Positions 1 through 9,306 of a DNA stretch of 64,000 bases are shown here, piece after piece (within the stretch, counting starts at the first letter, position 1; each line of letters starts with the position of its first letter). Under the pieces are notes generated by a model. The model worked only from the letters and a program-made list of their open reading frames with translations. It made no database searches and was not told where the DNA came from. Both the position numbers and the translations under genes were made by a program. The stretch comes from Alentia gelatinosa (Eukaryota > Annelida > Polychaeta > Phyllodocida > Polynoidae), in assembly GCA_950022655.1 (NCBI GenBank), contig OX465583.1:14965298-15029297 (forward strand), given 5' to 3'.

Positions 1-489
1 CTGCAATTCGATATAAAACTGAACTGCTTTCTGTTTAACCAATTATCACCCAATGTTTGTGAATGTCCCTCCTAGTGCATTCTGATTTCCCGTGGCGAGG
101 TAGATATTGATTTACAATCAATAGTATCAGAGATTGACCATACAGGCCTACTCATTGGTGTGGAAAGACTCTGCTGCATTATTTAAGAGTTCTTTCCACT
201 TTCCGTGCATGCTACCGCCTCAGGTATCTCTACTCTTAATACTGGGCAGCCTCCTCGAGTATCTTTGTATCAACCATTCTAGCTGCTCAATATATGTATC
301 AACCATTCCAGCTGCACACCGTTAAGATAAAATGTACGTACCAGTAAGGTCATACATTCTACTTTCATTGTATACCATAAGAACCATTCGGAATTTTGAA
401 TATTAAAAAAATGTGTTTAAAACGTGTTAATTATTATAATTGTTACATTGATACAACAATTGAATAAGATCTTTTATATTCGTGAAATA

Positions 490-1395
490 CCGAAGTCCTC
501 GAAAAAGGTAATGGTCACTCCAATCTCTAAAGAGGGTGATCCCACTGATGTTGCAAATCTCTGTCCTACCTCTGATTTGCCTTTGCAATAATTCAGGAAA
601 AATAATGAATGGAAGGATACTTAATCATCTTGAACAAAAGACAATTCTAACAAGTGCTCAAGGTGGTTTTAGGAAAGGCGATTTGACTTTATAAACTGTT
701 GTTGATTTTTCAGATCAGATTTTATGTGCAATGTTGGGATGGTAACTGGACTGAGCCTTATCGATTAAAAAAGGGCTTTGACACCATAGACCACTCTACT
801 CTCATTTCAAAACTATCAAATATATATTTGTAGTGCATCGATTCTAATTGCGTAGAACATCTGGGAGCTGTTTCAAAAGTCGAGTGAAGTCTATGGTTTT
901 GAAACAGCTCCCAGAATTGTACAAAGCGTAGTACACGTAGTATTTCATAATTAATATGTGGGGCATCAAAGACCTTTACCAGATAGGTATCAATCGCTGG
1001 ATATTTCTTGTCACTGGATAACGGATAATTCAACAGGGGGCATGCTCTATTTGGACGGTCATGTCAAACCAGGGATCATGTGAGAGCCAATAAGGCTCTG
1101 ACACCTGTTAGGACATCTCCATGAAAGGAGGAAGGCACACCTTACTAATTTTAGGTACTTGAGAGCTAGACAAGGACAACATCAAGATCTATGTAATCCA
1201 TGAGTGACAGCCATGAGTGTTTACAGCCCCTGCTTTACGTGTGGTACAGCCTAATATACAGGCGCAAATCAATTACATAGAACATACTGGCAGCCTACAC
1301 TGGAACTCCCTATCAATAATAGTGAGGCAAACTCCTACCTACCCTGAATTTAAAAGAGTAACAAAAACTATAATGTTTGATTCGATCCTGAGGTA
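490..1395 (+). pseudogene. Decayed reverse-transcriptase relic (Jockey/CR1-like LINE)
   Basis: Conceptual translation in shifting frames matches the ORF2 of the intact element at 22.8-29.3 kb. Around 508-570 it reads VTPISKEGDPTD (intact: VVTPIPKGGDPTD). Around 655-680 it matches QGGFRKG, and around 768-805 it resembles the catalytic block FIDLKKAFDTVDHSTL. Near 1285-1395 it matches the C-terminal YTGGVYWNSLP-VRQTPTY block and the final residues. The copy carries many stops and frameshifts, lacks the YADD part, and is interrupted by a perfect palindrome at 861-914. It is a dead fragment of the same or a closely related family. It ends about 90 bp before the sulfotransferase exon. Confidence 0.75.
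861..914. repeat. Perfect 18-bp inverted repeat (minimal hairpin)
   Basis: CTGGGAGCTGTTTCAAAA at 861-878 pairs exactly with 897-914 across an 18-base loop. The arm resembles the terminal inverted repeat TGGGACCTGTTTCA of the ~300-bp MITE family at 40783, 58121 and 59117, so this may be an extreme internal-deletion derivative. It sits inside the RT relic. Confidence 0.7.
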
Positions 1396-1477
1396 AATGA
1401 TTTTTACCAGATAGATCTTACTACTACTCCCGGATACATTTTGCACTATCATGTATATTATTTTCTTTGCACTATAG

Positions 1478-1674
1478 AGCGGATATGAAAGAGGCTACAC
1501 CCACATGGGGGTCATCAGTGAAACGTGGATTGAGGTACAAGGTGCTGCCCTCTGCCAACGTGCGCCGCCTGCTCATCTCCGTCTTCTTTGTCGGCCTCGT
1601 CATCGGACTGCTGCGCGGAGCCCGATTTGTCAGCAGAAAATCCATGGGACTGGAACAGGCTGTGCCGAAAATTG
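1478..1674 (+). CDS. Carbohydrate sulfotransferase-like gene, N-terminal coding exon (signal anchor)
   Basis: First visible coding exon of the gene that continues at 4930. A likely acceptor (pyrimidine-rich, ending CTATAG) lies at 1477, so this exon probably begins with a few bases of 5' UTR and an upstream leader exon exists. The first ATG is at 1485. The donor is ATTG|GTAAAT at 1674/1675, phase 1. The 63 encoded residues give a short basic cytosolic tail, then a hydrophobic segment at about residues 29-43 (LLISVFFVGLVIGLL) followed by RGAR. This is a type II signal-anchor layout typical of Golgi sulfotransferases. The phase matches the acceptor at 4930 and the joined codon is GAT. Codon use and GC content here are higher than in the flanks, which supports real coding. 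Confidence 0.75.
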
Positions 1675-1705
1675 GTAAATTAGTTTTGTCGCAATATATA
1701 TATAT

Positions 1706-2086
1706 TATCGTAAAACCGGATGAGTTTTAATCTGGGCCCCCGTATGCGTCGACTGGAGTTTGGCGTAGTGAAATCACGAGGCAGAGCCGAGTGATATCCG
1801 GAGCCAAAACTCCAGGAGTCGTATACGGGAGCCCAGATTAAAACGAATAAGGTTTTGATTTTATCCTACCCCCTGTGAACGATATTTTTATGTGAGGATA
1901 ATAACAAAAGACACGATAAAAACTTTCTGAAGTCCTCCATATAGCTCTCCTTGCTGCTCTGAAGGCGCTTGGAACTACTTTCAGCTGCTGATCTCTGATT
2001 GGTCCATTTTTTGTACGCATGGGACATACGGGCGCATACGGAAAGTCAATGTTAAGCCTATGGGATTTTATATTAGGGGTAGGATA

Positions 2087-2087
<1 letters not shown>
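1706..2087 (+). mobile_element. Bipartite foldback element, copy A
   Basis: Module 1 is a long hairpin (about 1708-1856): AAAACC-GTTTTAATC outer stem, inner stem CTGGAGTTTGG / CCAAAACTCCAG, and loop ACGAGGCAGAGCCGAGTG. Module 2 runs from TTTTATCCTACCCC (about 1859) to GGGGTAGGATAA (2087). These ends are a 13-bp inverted repeat and enclose CAATGTTAAGCCTATGG. No coding potential. Closely related to copy D at 40198-40591. It lies in the sulfotransferase intron in the sense orientation. Confidence 0.8.

Positions 2088-2170
<83 letters not shown>
2088..2170. repeat. (TA)n microsatellite
   Basis: About 80 bp of almost pure TA dinucleotide directly abutting the 3' end of foldback copy A. Confidence 0.95.
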
Positions 2171-2172
<2 letters not shown>

Positions 2173-2313
2173 CGTGGTTTGTTTGTTCCACTAGATGACA
2201 ATTATAATTACCAGAGACATTAATGTTATGCAAGATAGATATTTCACCATCTAATTTCGTTTTATCATTACATCTGATTTAGAGGATAAAATCCACACCT
2301 CAATATACCTAGA

Positions 2314-3193
2314 CTTAAGCCTATAAGACATCGACCCGATAGCTGTGCCCAATTCTACATTTTCCCGACGGATCCGTCGGGTCTGTGATAATCTGTGTCA
2401 ATCGGGTCGATCCGATTTTATTAACTTTCCCAATGCGTCGGGCATTACTACCATGTCAGATATGACTGACTCTCACTGACCTTAAGATTTTGATGTACGC
2501 ACTTTACAGACTTCTCCCGATCCTGAGTAGACCATTTATATAGCGATGCTTTGAACCCCAGTCTATACCCAAGTATTTTATACCGCTGTGTAGGGGAGAC
2601 AGAGGCGATATTAGATCTGAAAACCTTGTTATTAAAGTTTGCATTATACCTACAATGTCGTCTCACCCGGCCCGGTGCCCAGACGGGTCCGGCTACGCCT
2701 GCTCTCTTTGATCTCAATGGGTTCGTTTTACGAGGTTACAAAGGAGTGAAATCTGATCTGGAACAGTCTACATGTTGATGTCTATCGTAAAACCGGATGA
2801 GTTTTAATCTTGGCTCCCGTATGCCATGACTGGCGTTTGGCGTAGTGATATCACGAGGCGGAGCCGAGTGGTATCCGGAACCAAACGCCAGGAGTGGCAT
2901 ACGGAAGCCAAGATTAAAACGAATCAGGTTTTTATTTTATCCTACCCCTCTCTACAATATTTTAATATCAAAATCATCAATGAAAATCATCAAAATTCCG
3001 TATGCCCCTAGTAGCATACAAACGTCCGTATGCCAGTCAGCGTGGCATACAGAATCTCAATGTTAAGCCTATGGGATTTTATATTAGGGGTAGGATAATT
3101 ATAGGTATAAGACATCAAAATTTTATTCCCGATTCTCACCGAGCCGATTGTCGGGATGAATCGGAACAAAAGTCGATGTCTTATAGGCTTTAG
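2314..3193. mobile_element. Terminal-inverted-repeat element hosting foldback copy B
   Basis: GCCTATAAGACATCGAC near 2319-2335 is inverted at 3172-3188, and the match extends to about 22 bp with one mismatch. The ends enclose an ~880-bp interval. Internal sequence near each end is rich in CCGAT/TCGGG motifs (for example GACGGATCCGTC near 2366), suggesting further palindromes. No ORF of note. Foldback copy B is inserted inside it, so this element is the older of the two. Confidence 0.55.
2783..3098 (+). mobile_element. Bipartite foldback element, copy B
   Basis: Same architecture as copy A, with loop ACGAGGCGGAGCCGAGTG. Stem bases differ from copy A yet remain paired: ATCTTGGC/GCCAAGAT in place of ATCTGGGC/GCCCAGAT, and CTGGCG/CGCCAG in place of CTGGAG/CTCCAG. 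Module 2 runs from TTTTATCCTACCCC (about 2935) to TAGGGGTAGGATAA and contains CAATGTTAAGCCTATGG. Its spacer is shorter than that of copy A. Confidence 0.8.
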
Positions 3194-3969
3194 AATATGT
3201 AATATGGATAGTTTGCAAGTGATACCACTGCAGTCCAATCAACCCTTTAGAAACGAGGGCAGCTCATAGGGAAGTAACTCTGCTCAAAGTTTTTTTCTGA
3301 ATATCTTGAATAAAACGTGGCCCAGAGAGAGATGACCCAAGCACTTCCAGTGCACAAGCAATCGTCCGTATTCAATGAAACATGGACAATCTGAAAGCAT
3401 AACACAAGGAGACATCCGCATCCTCATGATAGCTTACTACTACTATATAAAAGAGGAGTGTAGCAGAGACCAGGGCCTTGTTTTTTAGTCACGATATCCT
3501 CTTTGTAAGACATCTTACAGCTGTCAGTGTACTATAGATAAGACATCTTTGGGGATCGGCAAACGATTGTCCCTCAAGGGCACTTAGGCTGCAGCCAGGT
3601 GTACTATAGACAAGACATCCTTAGGGTCACGTGGTTCAAAATGTCTTCCAAAGTGTCTTAGACCTAAGACATCTATGGACATGTCATACAGAATTCGCAA
3701 TTTCACTTCACGTGAGAATTAAGCAATGATATTTTAACACCAGTAAGGGATACATATAACCTATAATTGTCCCAAATATGAAGAAGATCGGCCAGACCGT
3801 TCCGCCGTTATTTGTGTTTGAATTTCGTCATAGCAATTGTCTGCTCATGTGGCCAGTGTCTATCAGAGAGCATCAGAGCACACCTCGCTAATTTATGCAG
3901 CGACCTAGACATTGTCCCCGGGGAAATTCAATTCACTTAGTACATTATAGCAGACTTTAGACTCTATAT

Positions 3970-4058
3970 TACACCTGATGAAGGCCAAACCATAAAGGCC
4001 AAAACGTTATAGATCTAGAAACTAGAATTTTTCAAATTGAAATTAAAAGAAAAAAAGT
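3970..4058 (+). mobile_element. LINE/SINE-type 3' tail
   Basis: CCTGATGAAGGC followed by paired GGCC motifs and AAAACGT, ending in an A-rich tail (attaaaagaaaaaaag). This resembles the stem-loop 3' ends known from CR1/L2-type LINEs and SINEs that borrow them. Only the tail is recognisable here. Confidence 0.5.
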
Positions 4059-4070
4059 TAGACATAGATA

Positions 4071-4127
4071 GGTATCGAACCCCCGAACATCACATCCTGA
4101 GGCAGGTGTTCTAGCCACTTCACCACA
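4071..4127 (-). other. tRNA-like remnant (pol III A/B boxes)
   Basis: On the minus strand, GTGAAGTGGCTAGAAC resembles a tRNA D-arm/A box, and GGGGGTTCGATACC near 4071-4083 is a good B box (GGTTCGANNCC). Spacing fits a tRNA. I could not fold a convincing acceptor stem, so it is more likely a tRNA-derived SINE head or pseudo-tRNA than a functional tRNA. Confidence 0.5.
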
Positions 4128-4929
4128 AGCTTTCCACTCCCAGTCACAAGCTACCCTGAAGCTGGTCCTGGGCAGTCCTTGCAGTATAGAACCTGAGACA
4201 GTTCTATACTTATCTTAGACAGGGACATTTTTAGCGGCGATCGAACGTGCCGCGCTGAGACACTGTCTATAGCACAGCCGCCATTTTGTGTCTTGTAAAT
4301 TGTCTTCCAATCGCAGAGATGTCTCAGGGTATCGTTGGCCGATTATGTTGTGACTGAAAAACAGGGCCCTGCAGGTTTGACCAAGCTTGACTGTATGTCT
4401 GCGTCCCCTATGGTGGACCGGCAAAAGTGCCCGACCGAAGCGATGGTGCTCCTTATATGACACACTCCAACACGCCCCGACACCTAACTTGATTAATTCA
4501 TCATAGAGGCCCAACTGTGTCGCAGCGTGTTGGGAGCCTTCTCCACAGAACATATCGAACGAGATCATGTTCTACAGATCTGAAGGCGTCTTAAAGGCTT
4601 ATCGGACAATTGGCCTTGAGAATTAAAACATCTACCACTTTGAGATCGATGTTAAAATAATACCATAACAGAATATATAGACATTTTAAAAGTAGTTTTT
4701 CACATAGTTAAATAAGGAGTCTGGAGATGGAGAGATAATTGCCTTAATACTAAGTAAGGCGAAACAAACGCCCTTGTTAAGGAAGCAAGAACCTTCAGTA
4801 CGAAACATATTGTTACTACACCTAGCAGCGATATGTGACTCATGATTGTTCTGCAATATACATAGTTCGGATCCTGTTTAAATAACCCAGACAAAAATTT
4901 ATTCTGCTTTGTTTGATTTTTTTTTTCAG

Positions 4930-6980
4930 ATTCACACAAATTGGGAAGGAGCAGAGACGAACGATTTCAGAGTTCAATCAAGAAACTCGAGAACGTGTTC
5001 ATGAAGGACACAGCGGGCGCTCGGCTCGCGGCGCCCGCTGTGGTCATACAGGAGGACAACGAGCACTGGCTGGACGAGGATCAGGACGGGGACATCGACC
5101 TGGCCTACGACGACCAATACGAGTCCCAGTTTCACAAGGATCCCGTCTCTCTTATCAAACCAGTAATCAGTGAAACGTCCCAGCCAGGTGCATCAACACA
5201 AAAGCCATTAACCATGAAAGACCAACGTGTTGACACGGTCATCAATCCAGTTATTCCTGCAAAATATAAATTTTTGATGGAAGACTCTCAGCATGATGAA
5301 AAGAATGATGGTAGAATAAACCAGCTTGAAACGAGTGTAGCCTTAAAACCCTCTTCTCAGTCCAAACAGAAAATCCTACAAGACAATTATCCAGAGCTCA
5401 ACAGTAACGTACATCAAGTTGAGGCGAGTGCAGCCATAGGACCTTCTTTTCAGTCAGAACAGAAAGCGATACTAGAAAATAATCTACAGCTCGATAGTAA
5501 CATGAATCAAGTTGAGACGAGTGCAGCCATAGAGCCTTTTCCTCAATCCAAACAGAAAGCAATACAAAAAGATAATCCACAGCTCAACAGTAACATAAAT
5601 CAAGTTGAGACAAGTGCAGCCATAGTGCCCTCTCCTCAGTCCAAACAGAAAGCAATAAGAGAAAATTATCCACAACTAAACAAAAACATAAATCAAATTG
5701 GGATAAGTGCAGTCATTGACCTGTCTCTTCAGTCCAAACAGAAAGCGAGACAAGAGAATTATCCACATGTCGATAGTAACGTAAATCACGTTGAGAAGAG
5801 TTCAGTCATAGACCTGTCTCTTCAGCCCAGACAGAAAGAGATACAAGAGAATGTTCTTCCACTCGACAATAACGTACGTCAAATCAGTGTCAGTGCAGCC
5901 TTAAAACCTTCTCTTCAGTCCAAACAGAGCCAAAAAATAGAAAATGTGATGCCTCTCGAGAGTAAAGTAAACCAATTTGAGATGAGAGCAAGCTTAGAGC
6001 CTTCTGTGAAGGACATGTTGAGATCTACACAATCAGCCATTATTCAGAATACCTCTCAAAATCTGAATGAATCAAGCATCCAGCATGCGAGGAACGCTAG
6101 AGTGGCCCAGATCTGTGATTTAGGACGGGTCTCGGTTATATCTCCTGTTGAAAGAGGCGTGACCACCCCATCCTCACCTCTAAACAAGCTGCAAACTTGG
6201 CTGCAGAGAGCTAAGAAGCTCACAGAACTGGCCAAGATGCACATTCTCGTTGATGATCGCCACCAACTGCTCTACTGCAATGTCCCGGGACCAGTGAACG
6301 GCATCCTCACGTCTAAACTGCTGACCATGTTTGGTTCTCCCCCGCGTAACACCTCAGATCTGTCAAACAGGAACTTCTCCACTAACCTGCGCAGCCTCCG
6401 CGCTCTGGGTCTCAAACCGCTCGGCGACTACGCGCTGACTGACGTGGCCGACAGAATGGCTAGATATTTCTCCTTTATCTTTGTGCATCATCCGCTCGAC
6501 CGACTGTGGCAGAGTTACTCAGAGATGATCTTAAAGTCCCCAGAGCCCAGCTTGGTGAGTGATGTTAGGAAGCAGGCTCAGCTTTTTGACCAAGACTACA
6601 GGAACCTGACAGGTCACGTGACCCTCGCGCGCAGTGAGGAAACTCCGCCGCGTGCGGTGCACGTCAGTTTGGCAGACTTTGTGAAGTATGTGGTGCGCGC
6701 GTCGCCGGTAGAGCAGGCGCCACACTGGACCCCATATCAGACACTGTGCGACCCGTGCGCCGTGCGCTACAACTTCATCGGTAAGTGGGAGACGTTTGTG
6801 TCGGATCTGGTGTCACTGCTGAGGGTTGTGTCTCAGGGTGACCCGTGGTACCCGGCTCCAGGCCCGGACTCCCAGATGCCGCCCGGCACGACGGCCCAGC
6901 TGCCGGGACCACTTTTGGACACCCTAACCCGGCTTTACAACTATGACATGGCGCTCTTCTCCTACACTGACAACCTGTAA
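4930..6980 (+). CDS. Carbohydrate sulfotransferase-like protein, stalk repeats and Sulfotransfer_2 domain (last exon)
   Basis: Second visible exon, opening after a T-rich tract and CAG at 4929 in the phase required by the donor at 1674 and ending in TAA at 6978-6980. With exon 1 it gives about 746 residues, long for the family (usually roughly 300-450). Residues ~194-421 are about eight copies of a 31-residue repeat (consensus like NQVETSAAI-PS-QSKQKAI-ENYPQL-SN), a predicted Golgi-lumen stalk. The C-terminal third matches the HNK-1/dermatan/chondroitin carbohydrate sulfotransferase family: LYCNVPGP at ~511-518, FVHHPLDRLWQSY at ~581-593, HW-PYQ-LCDPC at ~662, FIGKWET at ~679-685 and a YNYDMALFSY-like end. 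Members transfer sulfate from PAPS to glycans. The 5'-PSB lysine (family VPK) is glycine here, and the 3'-PB arginine (family RDP or RHP) is histidine. Activity is therefore uncertain. Alternative: a catalytically dead paralogue. Confidence 0.8.
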
Positions 6981-7139
6981 CCTCAGCAAATGTATGGACT
7001 CACTGACACCCACGACAACGTGTCTCACATGGTGCCCGGCCAGCTTCCCTCCCTGCTGCCAGACACCACTTTGCACATTTGCAAACATTTGACACCCACA
7101 ACAGGATGTCTGACGGCATAACCGGCCAGCTGCCGGATC

Positions 7140-7600
7140 TGGGCCCTATTTTTAGTCACGATATCGTGGATCCACGATGGCCTTAGATCGTAGCTTGAGG
7201 TCAAGACACTTTTTGGTGATACAAAATGGCCGCCGTGCTATAGACGATGTCGTAGCCTGCCGCCTACAATCGGAGCTCAAAGTGTCGGCCGTCACGACAA
7301 GTATAGAACTGTCTTAAGTTCTATAACACATCACTGTGCGTATATAGATGATTTATCCACTTCCGGACGGAATTAAGCGATGAAATTTTAACACGAGTAA
7401 GGGGTACATATAAACTAGATCGGACGTAGCGTTATGAAGTTATGGGCGTTTGAATTTGAAACATCGGGCTATCGATCGGATATCGCACACGCATTCTCCT
7501 AGCATATCTTTCGTGGTACAGAGTGCGGAATCTCTGCTGGGAGAGTGAAGTAAGCGCAGTCGATGTCAAGGTCGCCGCATAAATTAGATCACGTGATGGT
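7140..7600. mobile_element. Partial copy of the GGGCC-TATTTTTAGTCAC element
   Basis: Starts GGGCCCTATTTTTAGTCACGA, the same end as at 3473 and, inverted, 4368. Around 7365-7420 it carries the 'aattaagcgatgaaattttaacacgagtaagg' type block also seen at 3715, 40893, 58300 and 59300. No right end was found. It begins 160 bp after the sulfotransferase stop codon, so it may lie in the 3' UTR. Confidence 0.45.
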
Positions 7601-7914
7601 AGGGGTACACTGGCCATCAGCAAACCTGTGCGCCTGCTGACACCCACAACAACATGTCTGGTGACAGTTGCCATACTACAGCTATCTGACAATCATGAAC
7701 GATGCCGTCTGGTGATAGTAGGCCGTACTACAGGACACACTTTGTCCGTACAATGGCGCCCTCGTGTGGCCAGTCTGAACTCTCACAAAGGGAGAAAATA
7801 CCAGCAAATGGAAATGAGATTCAACCGAAAGCTCGAATATAACCGCATGGATAGTTTGATAGTGCATTAATACTTCACACACCTTAGGGGGGGGGGGAGC
7901 TTACAGGATAACAG

Positions 7915-8260
7915 GTATCTAACTAGAGAGGAATTACTTGAAAACTGTAGAGTAACTTACCCAAGGGAGAGAAGACTCTGTCTATTACTAGGTGTTATTC
8001 GAACACTTGAACATAAACGAATTGCAATTAGGAAATACGTCCTGAATCATGCATCAACGTTCAGATATGACATAAATATTTTGTTACCAAAGGCAACTAA
8101 AGATAGACGAAGCTCAGTGTACAACAGTAAGACCTGACCACGTCAGATGTTGACAATAAAATAATTAAAAAAAAAAAAAAATTGGTATAAACTTATGGAA
8201 CGCATTAACAAAGGAAATTCAACTCATAATTAATATAAAAAAGATGTATTGGAGTAGATA
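7915..8260 (+). pseudogene. Degenerate C-terminal fragment of a non-LTR reverse transcriptase
   Basis: Translation gives PRERRLCLLLGVIRTLEHKR, then an INILLPKATKDRRSSVYNS-like stretch, and after an A-rich interruption NLWNALTKEIQL. The order matches the ERR-LC-LMYK, TR-LF-P and YWNSLP blocks at the C-terminus of LINE ORF2 proteins. AATAAA (8155) and a 15-A run (8167-8181) lie inside the fragment. Too decayed to assign to a family. Confidence 0.4.
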
Positions 8261-8261
8261 G

Positions 8262-8960
8262 AAGCTATGATATATCTAAGTGTTTAGAGAAACAAATCAG
8301 GGTAACCAAACGTGCAAGCAATGATTCTGTTTGATCTATATTCTGCACTGTAAATTCATTATAACATTGCATGTACATTGGGAAATAGCAATTGTCGAAG
8401 GTGGATTACAATAACTAGAAGAATACCGTCATTAAAACAGAATAGTTCTAATGAAAAGTAATGTTAACTAGGAGTAACCTCATCATGTCGTATTTCCTAT
8501 TTGAATCACTATTACTTATTCATTTGTTCGCTGTATTGCTTGGGAGAACGATCATAACTAAACACTTTGAAAAACGAAAAATCAATGTTCCAGGGCCTGT
8601 CAGGCATTAGAGGTAGTGTGCAAATTGCAAAGTAGTTTTATTTCTCAAAGATTTACTCAAGTCTAGACCGTCTCGGGTGCCTGAACTGAACCCCCAGAGC
8701 AGTCTACGCCCATAGTAAGACACAGAGAGAATAGGACAGGTAGAGGGATATTCTAAGCGGCTTGGAACTTTCTCAATCACTTATTCCCATGAAATACAAT
8801 ACAAAAAAAACTAGTGTCAATATTTCGAAATAATTATAATAGCATACTTATCGAAATATTCCTTTAAAAGCTGACAGTGTTGGACAGTATTACCTATTCC
8901 TATATACCTATCAGCGAACAACCTATGATTACTTAACGCTGCTGGGGGTGGAATAACTTG
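8262..8960. other. AT-rich stretch without recognised features
   Basis: No ORF, tandem repeat or inverted repeat that I can support. Confidence 0.5.
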
Positions 8961-8964
8961 TGTT

Positions 8965-9040
8965 TACTGCCCAGGTTGAAGTTACTGCCCAGGTTGACGT
9001 TTACTGCCCAGGTTGACGTTTACTGCCCAGGTTGACGTTC
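8965..9040. repeat. Short tandem array, about 19-bp unit, four copies
   Basis: Four copies of TTACTGCCCAGGTTGACG(T), the first slightly shorter. The array shares TTACTGCCCA with the arm of the hairpin at 9139-9193. Confidence 0.85.
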
Positions 9041-9138
9041 AGAGACATTCGGTTTTTATCGATATTAGCCAACAATTGAAGGTATATAGGAATAGGGAAA
9101 CCACGTACCAGTGGAAATAAGTCAAAGTTACGAGGTAA

Positions 9139-9193
9139 GGCTTGGAAAAATTACTGCCCAAGGCGTAGCCGCGGGCAGTAATTTTTCCAAGCC
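9139..9193. repeat. Perfect 21-bp inverted repeat with GGCGTAGCCG loop
   Basis: The 21-base arm 9139-9159 (GGCTTGGAA...CTGCCC) pairs perfectly with 9173-9193. The loop contains GGCGTAGCC, matching the conserved loop core GGC-NNN-GCC of the foldback family. Outer flanks (GGGAAACCACG near 9096 and CGTGG-like/GTTTCCC near 9210) also pair loosely. A TTTATCCATCCCAC module-2-like motif follows near 9292. Probably a diverged or partial member of the family. Confidence 0.65.
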
Positions 9194-9306
9194 CACCGGA
9201 ACATAGTTTCCCTCTACAACACACCAGGGGTTCTCCACGCAGTCTGTATGACAACTTCAAGTTTTAGTGTATAAGTTCTGTCATTTATGTTTTATCCATC
9301 CCACAC

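Larger units (their letters stand above)
3471..4371. mobile_element. Composite terminal-inverted-repeat element (GGGCC-TGTTTTT ends)
   Basis: The left end GGGCCTTGTTTTTTAGTCAC (3473) is mirrored by GTGACTGAAAAACAGGGCC at 4350-4368. A third occurrence of the same end lies at 7140. The interior includes repeated 'agacatct' motifs, a block near 3715-3800 shared with the MITE family at 40783, a LINE-type tail and a tRNA-like stretch. The interior is therefore probably nested or chimeric. No coding sequence seen. Confidence 0.45.
1675..4929 (+). other. Intron of the sulfotransferase gene, filled with nested inverted-repeat elements
   Basis: GT at 1675 and a strong polypyrimidine tract plus CAG at 4927-4929 delimit a 3.26-kb phase-1 intron. 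It contains two copies of the bipartite foldback family (1706-2087 and 2783-3098), a larger inverted-repeat element around the second copy (2314-3193), another terminal-inverted-repeat element (3471-4371), a LINE-type 3' tail and a tRNA-like remnant. Nothing else coding is visible. The stretch 4380-4910 has no recognisable content. Confidence 0.7.

Noticed and set aside
1838..2233. 131-codon minus-strand frame with a (IY)n run
   Set aside because: The TA microsatellite translates as IYIY. The rest is the foldback element.
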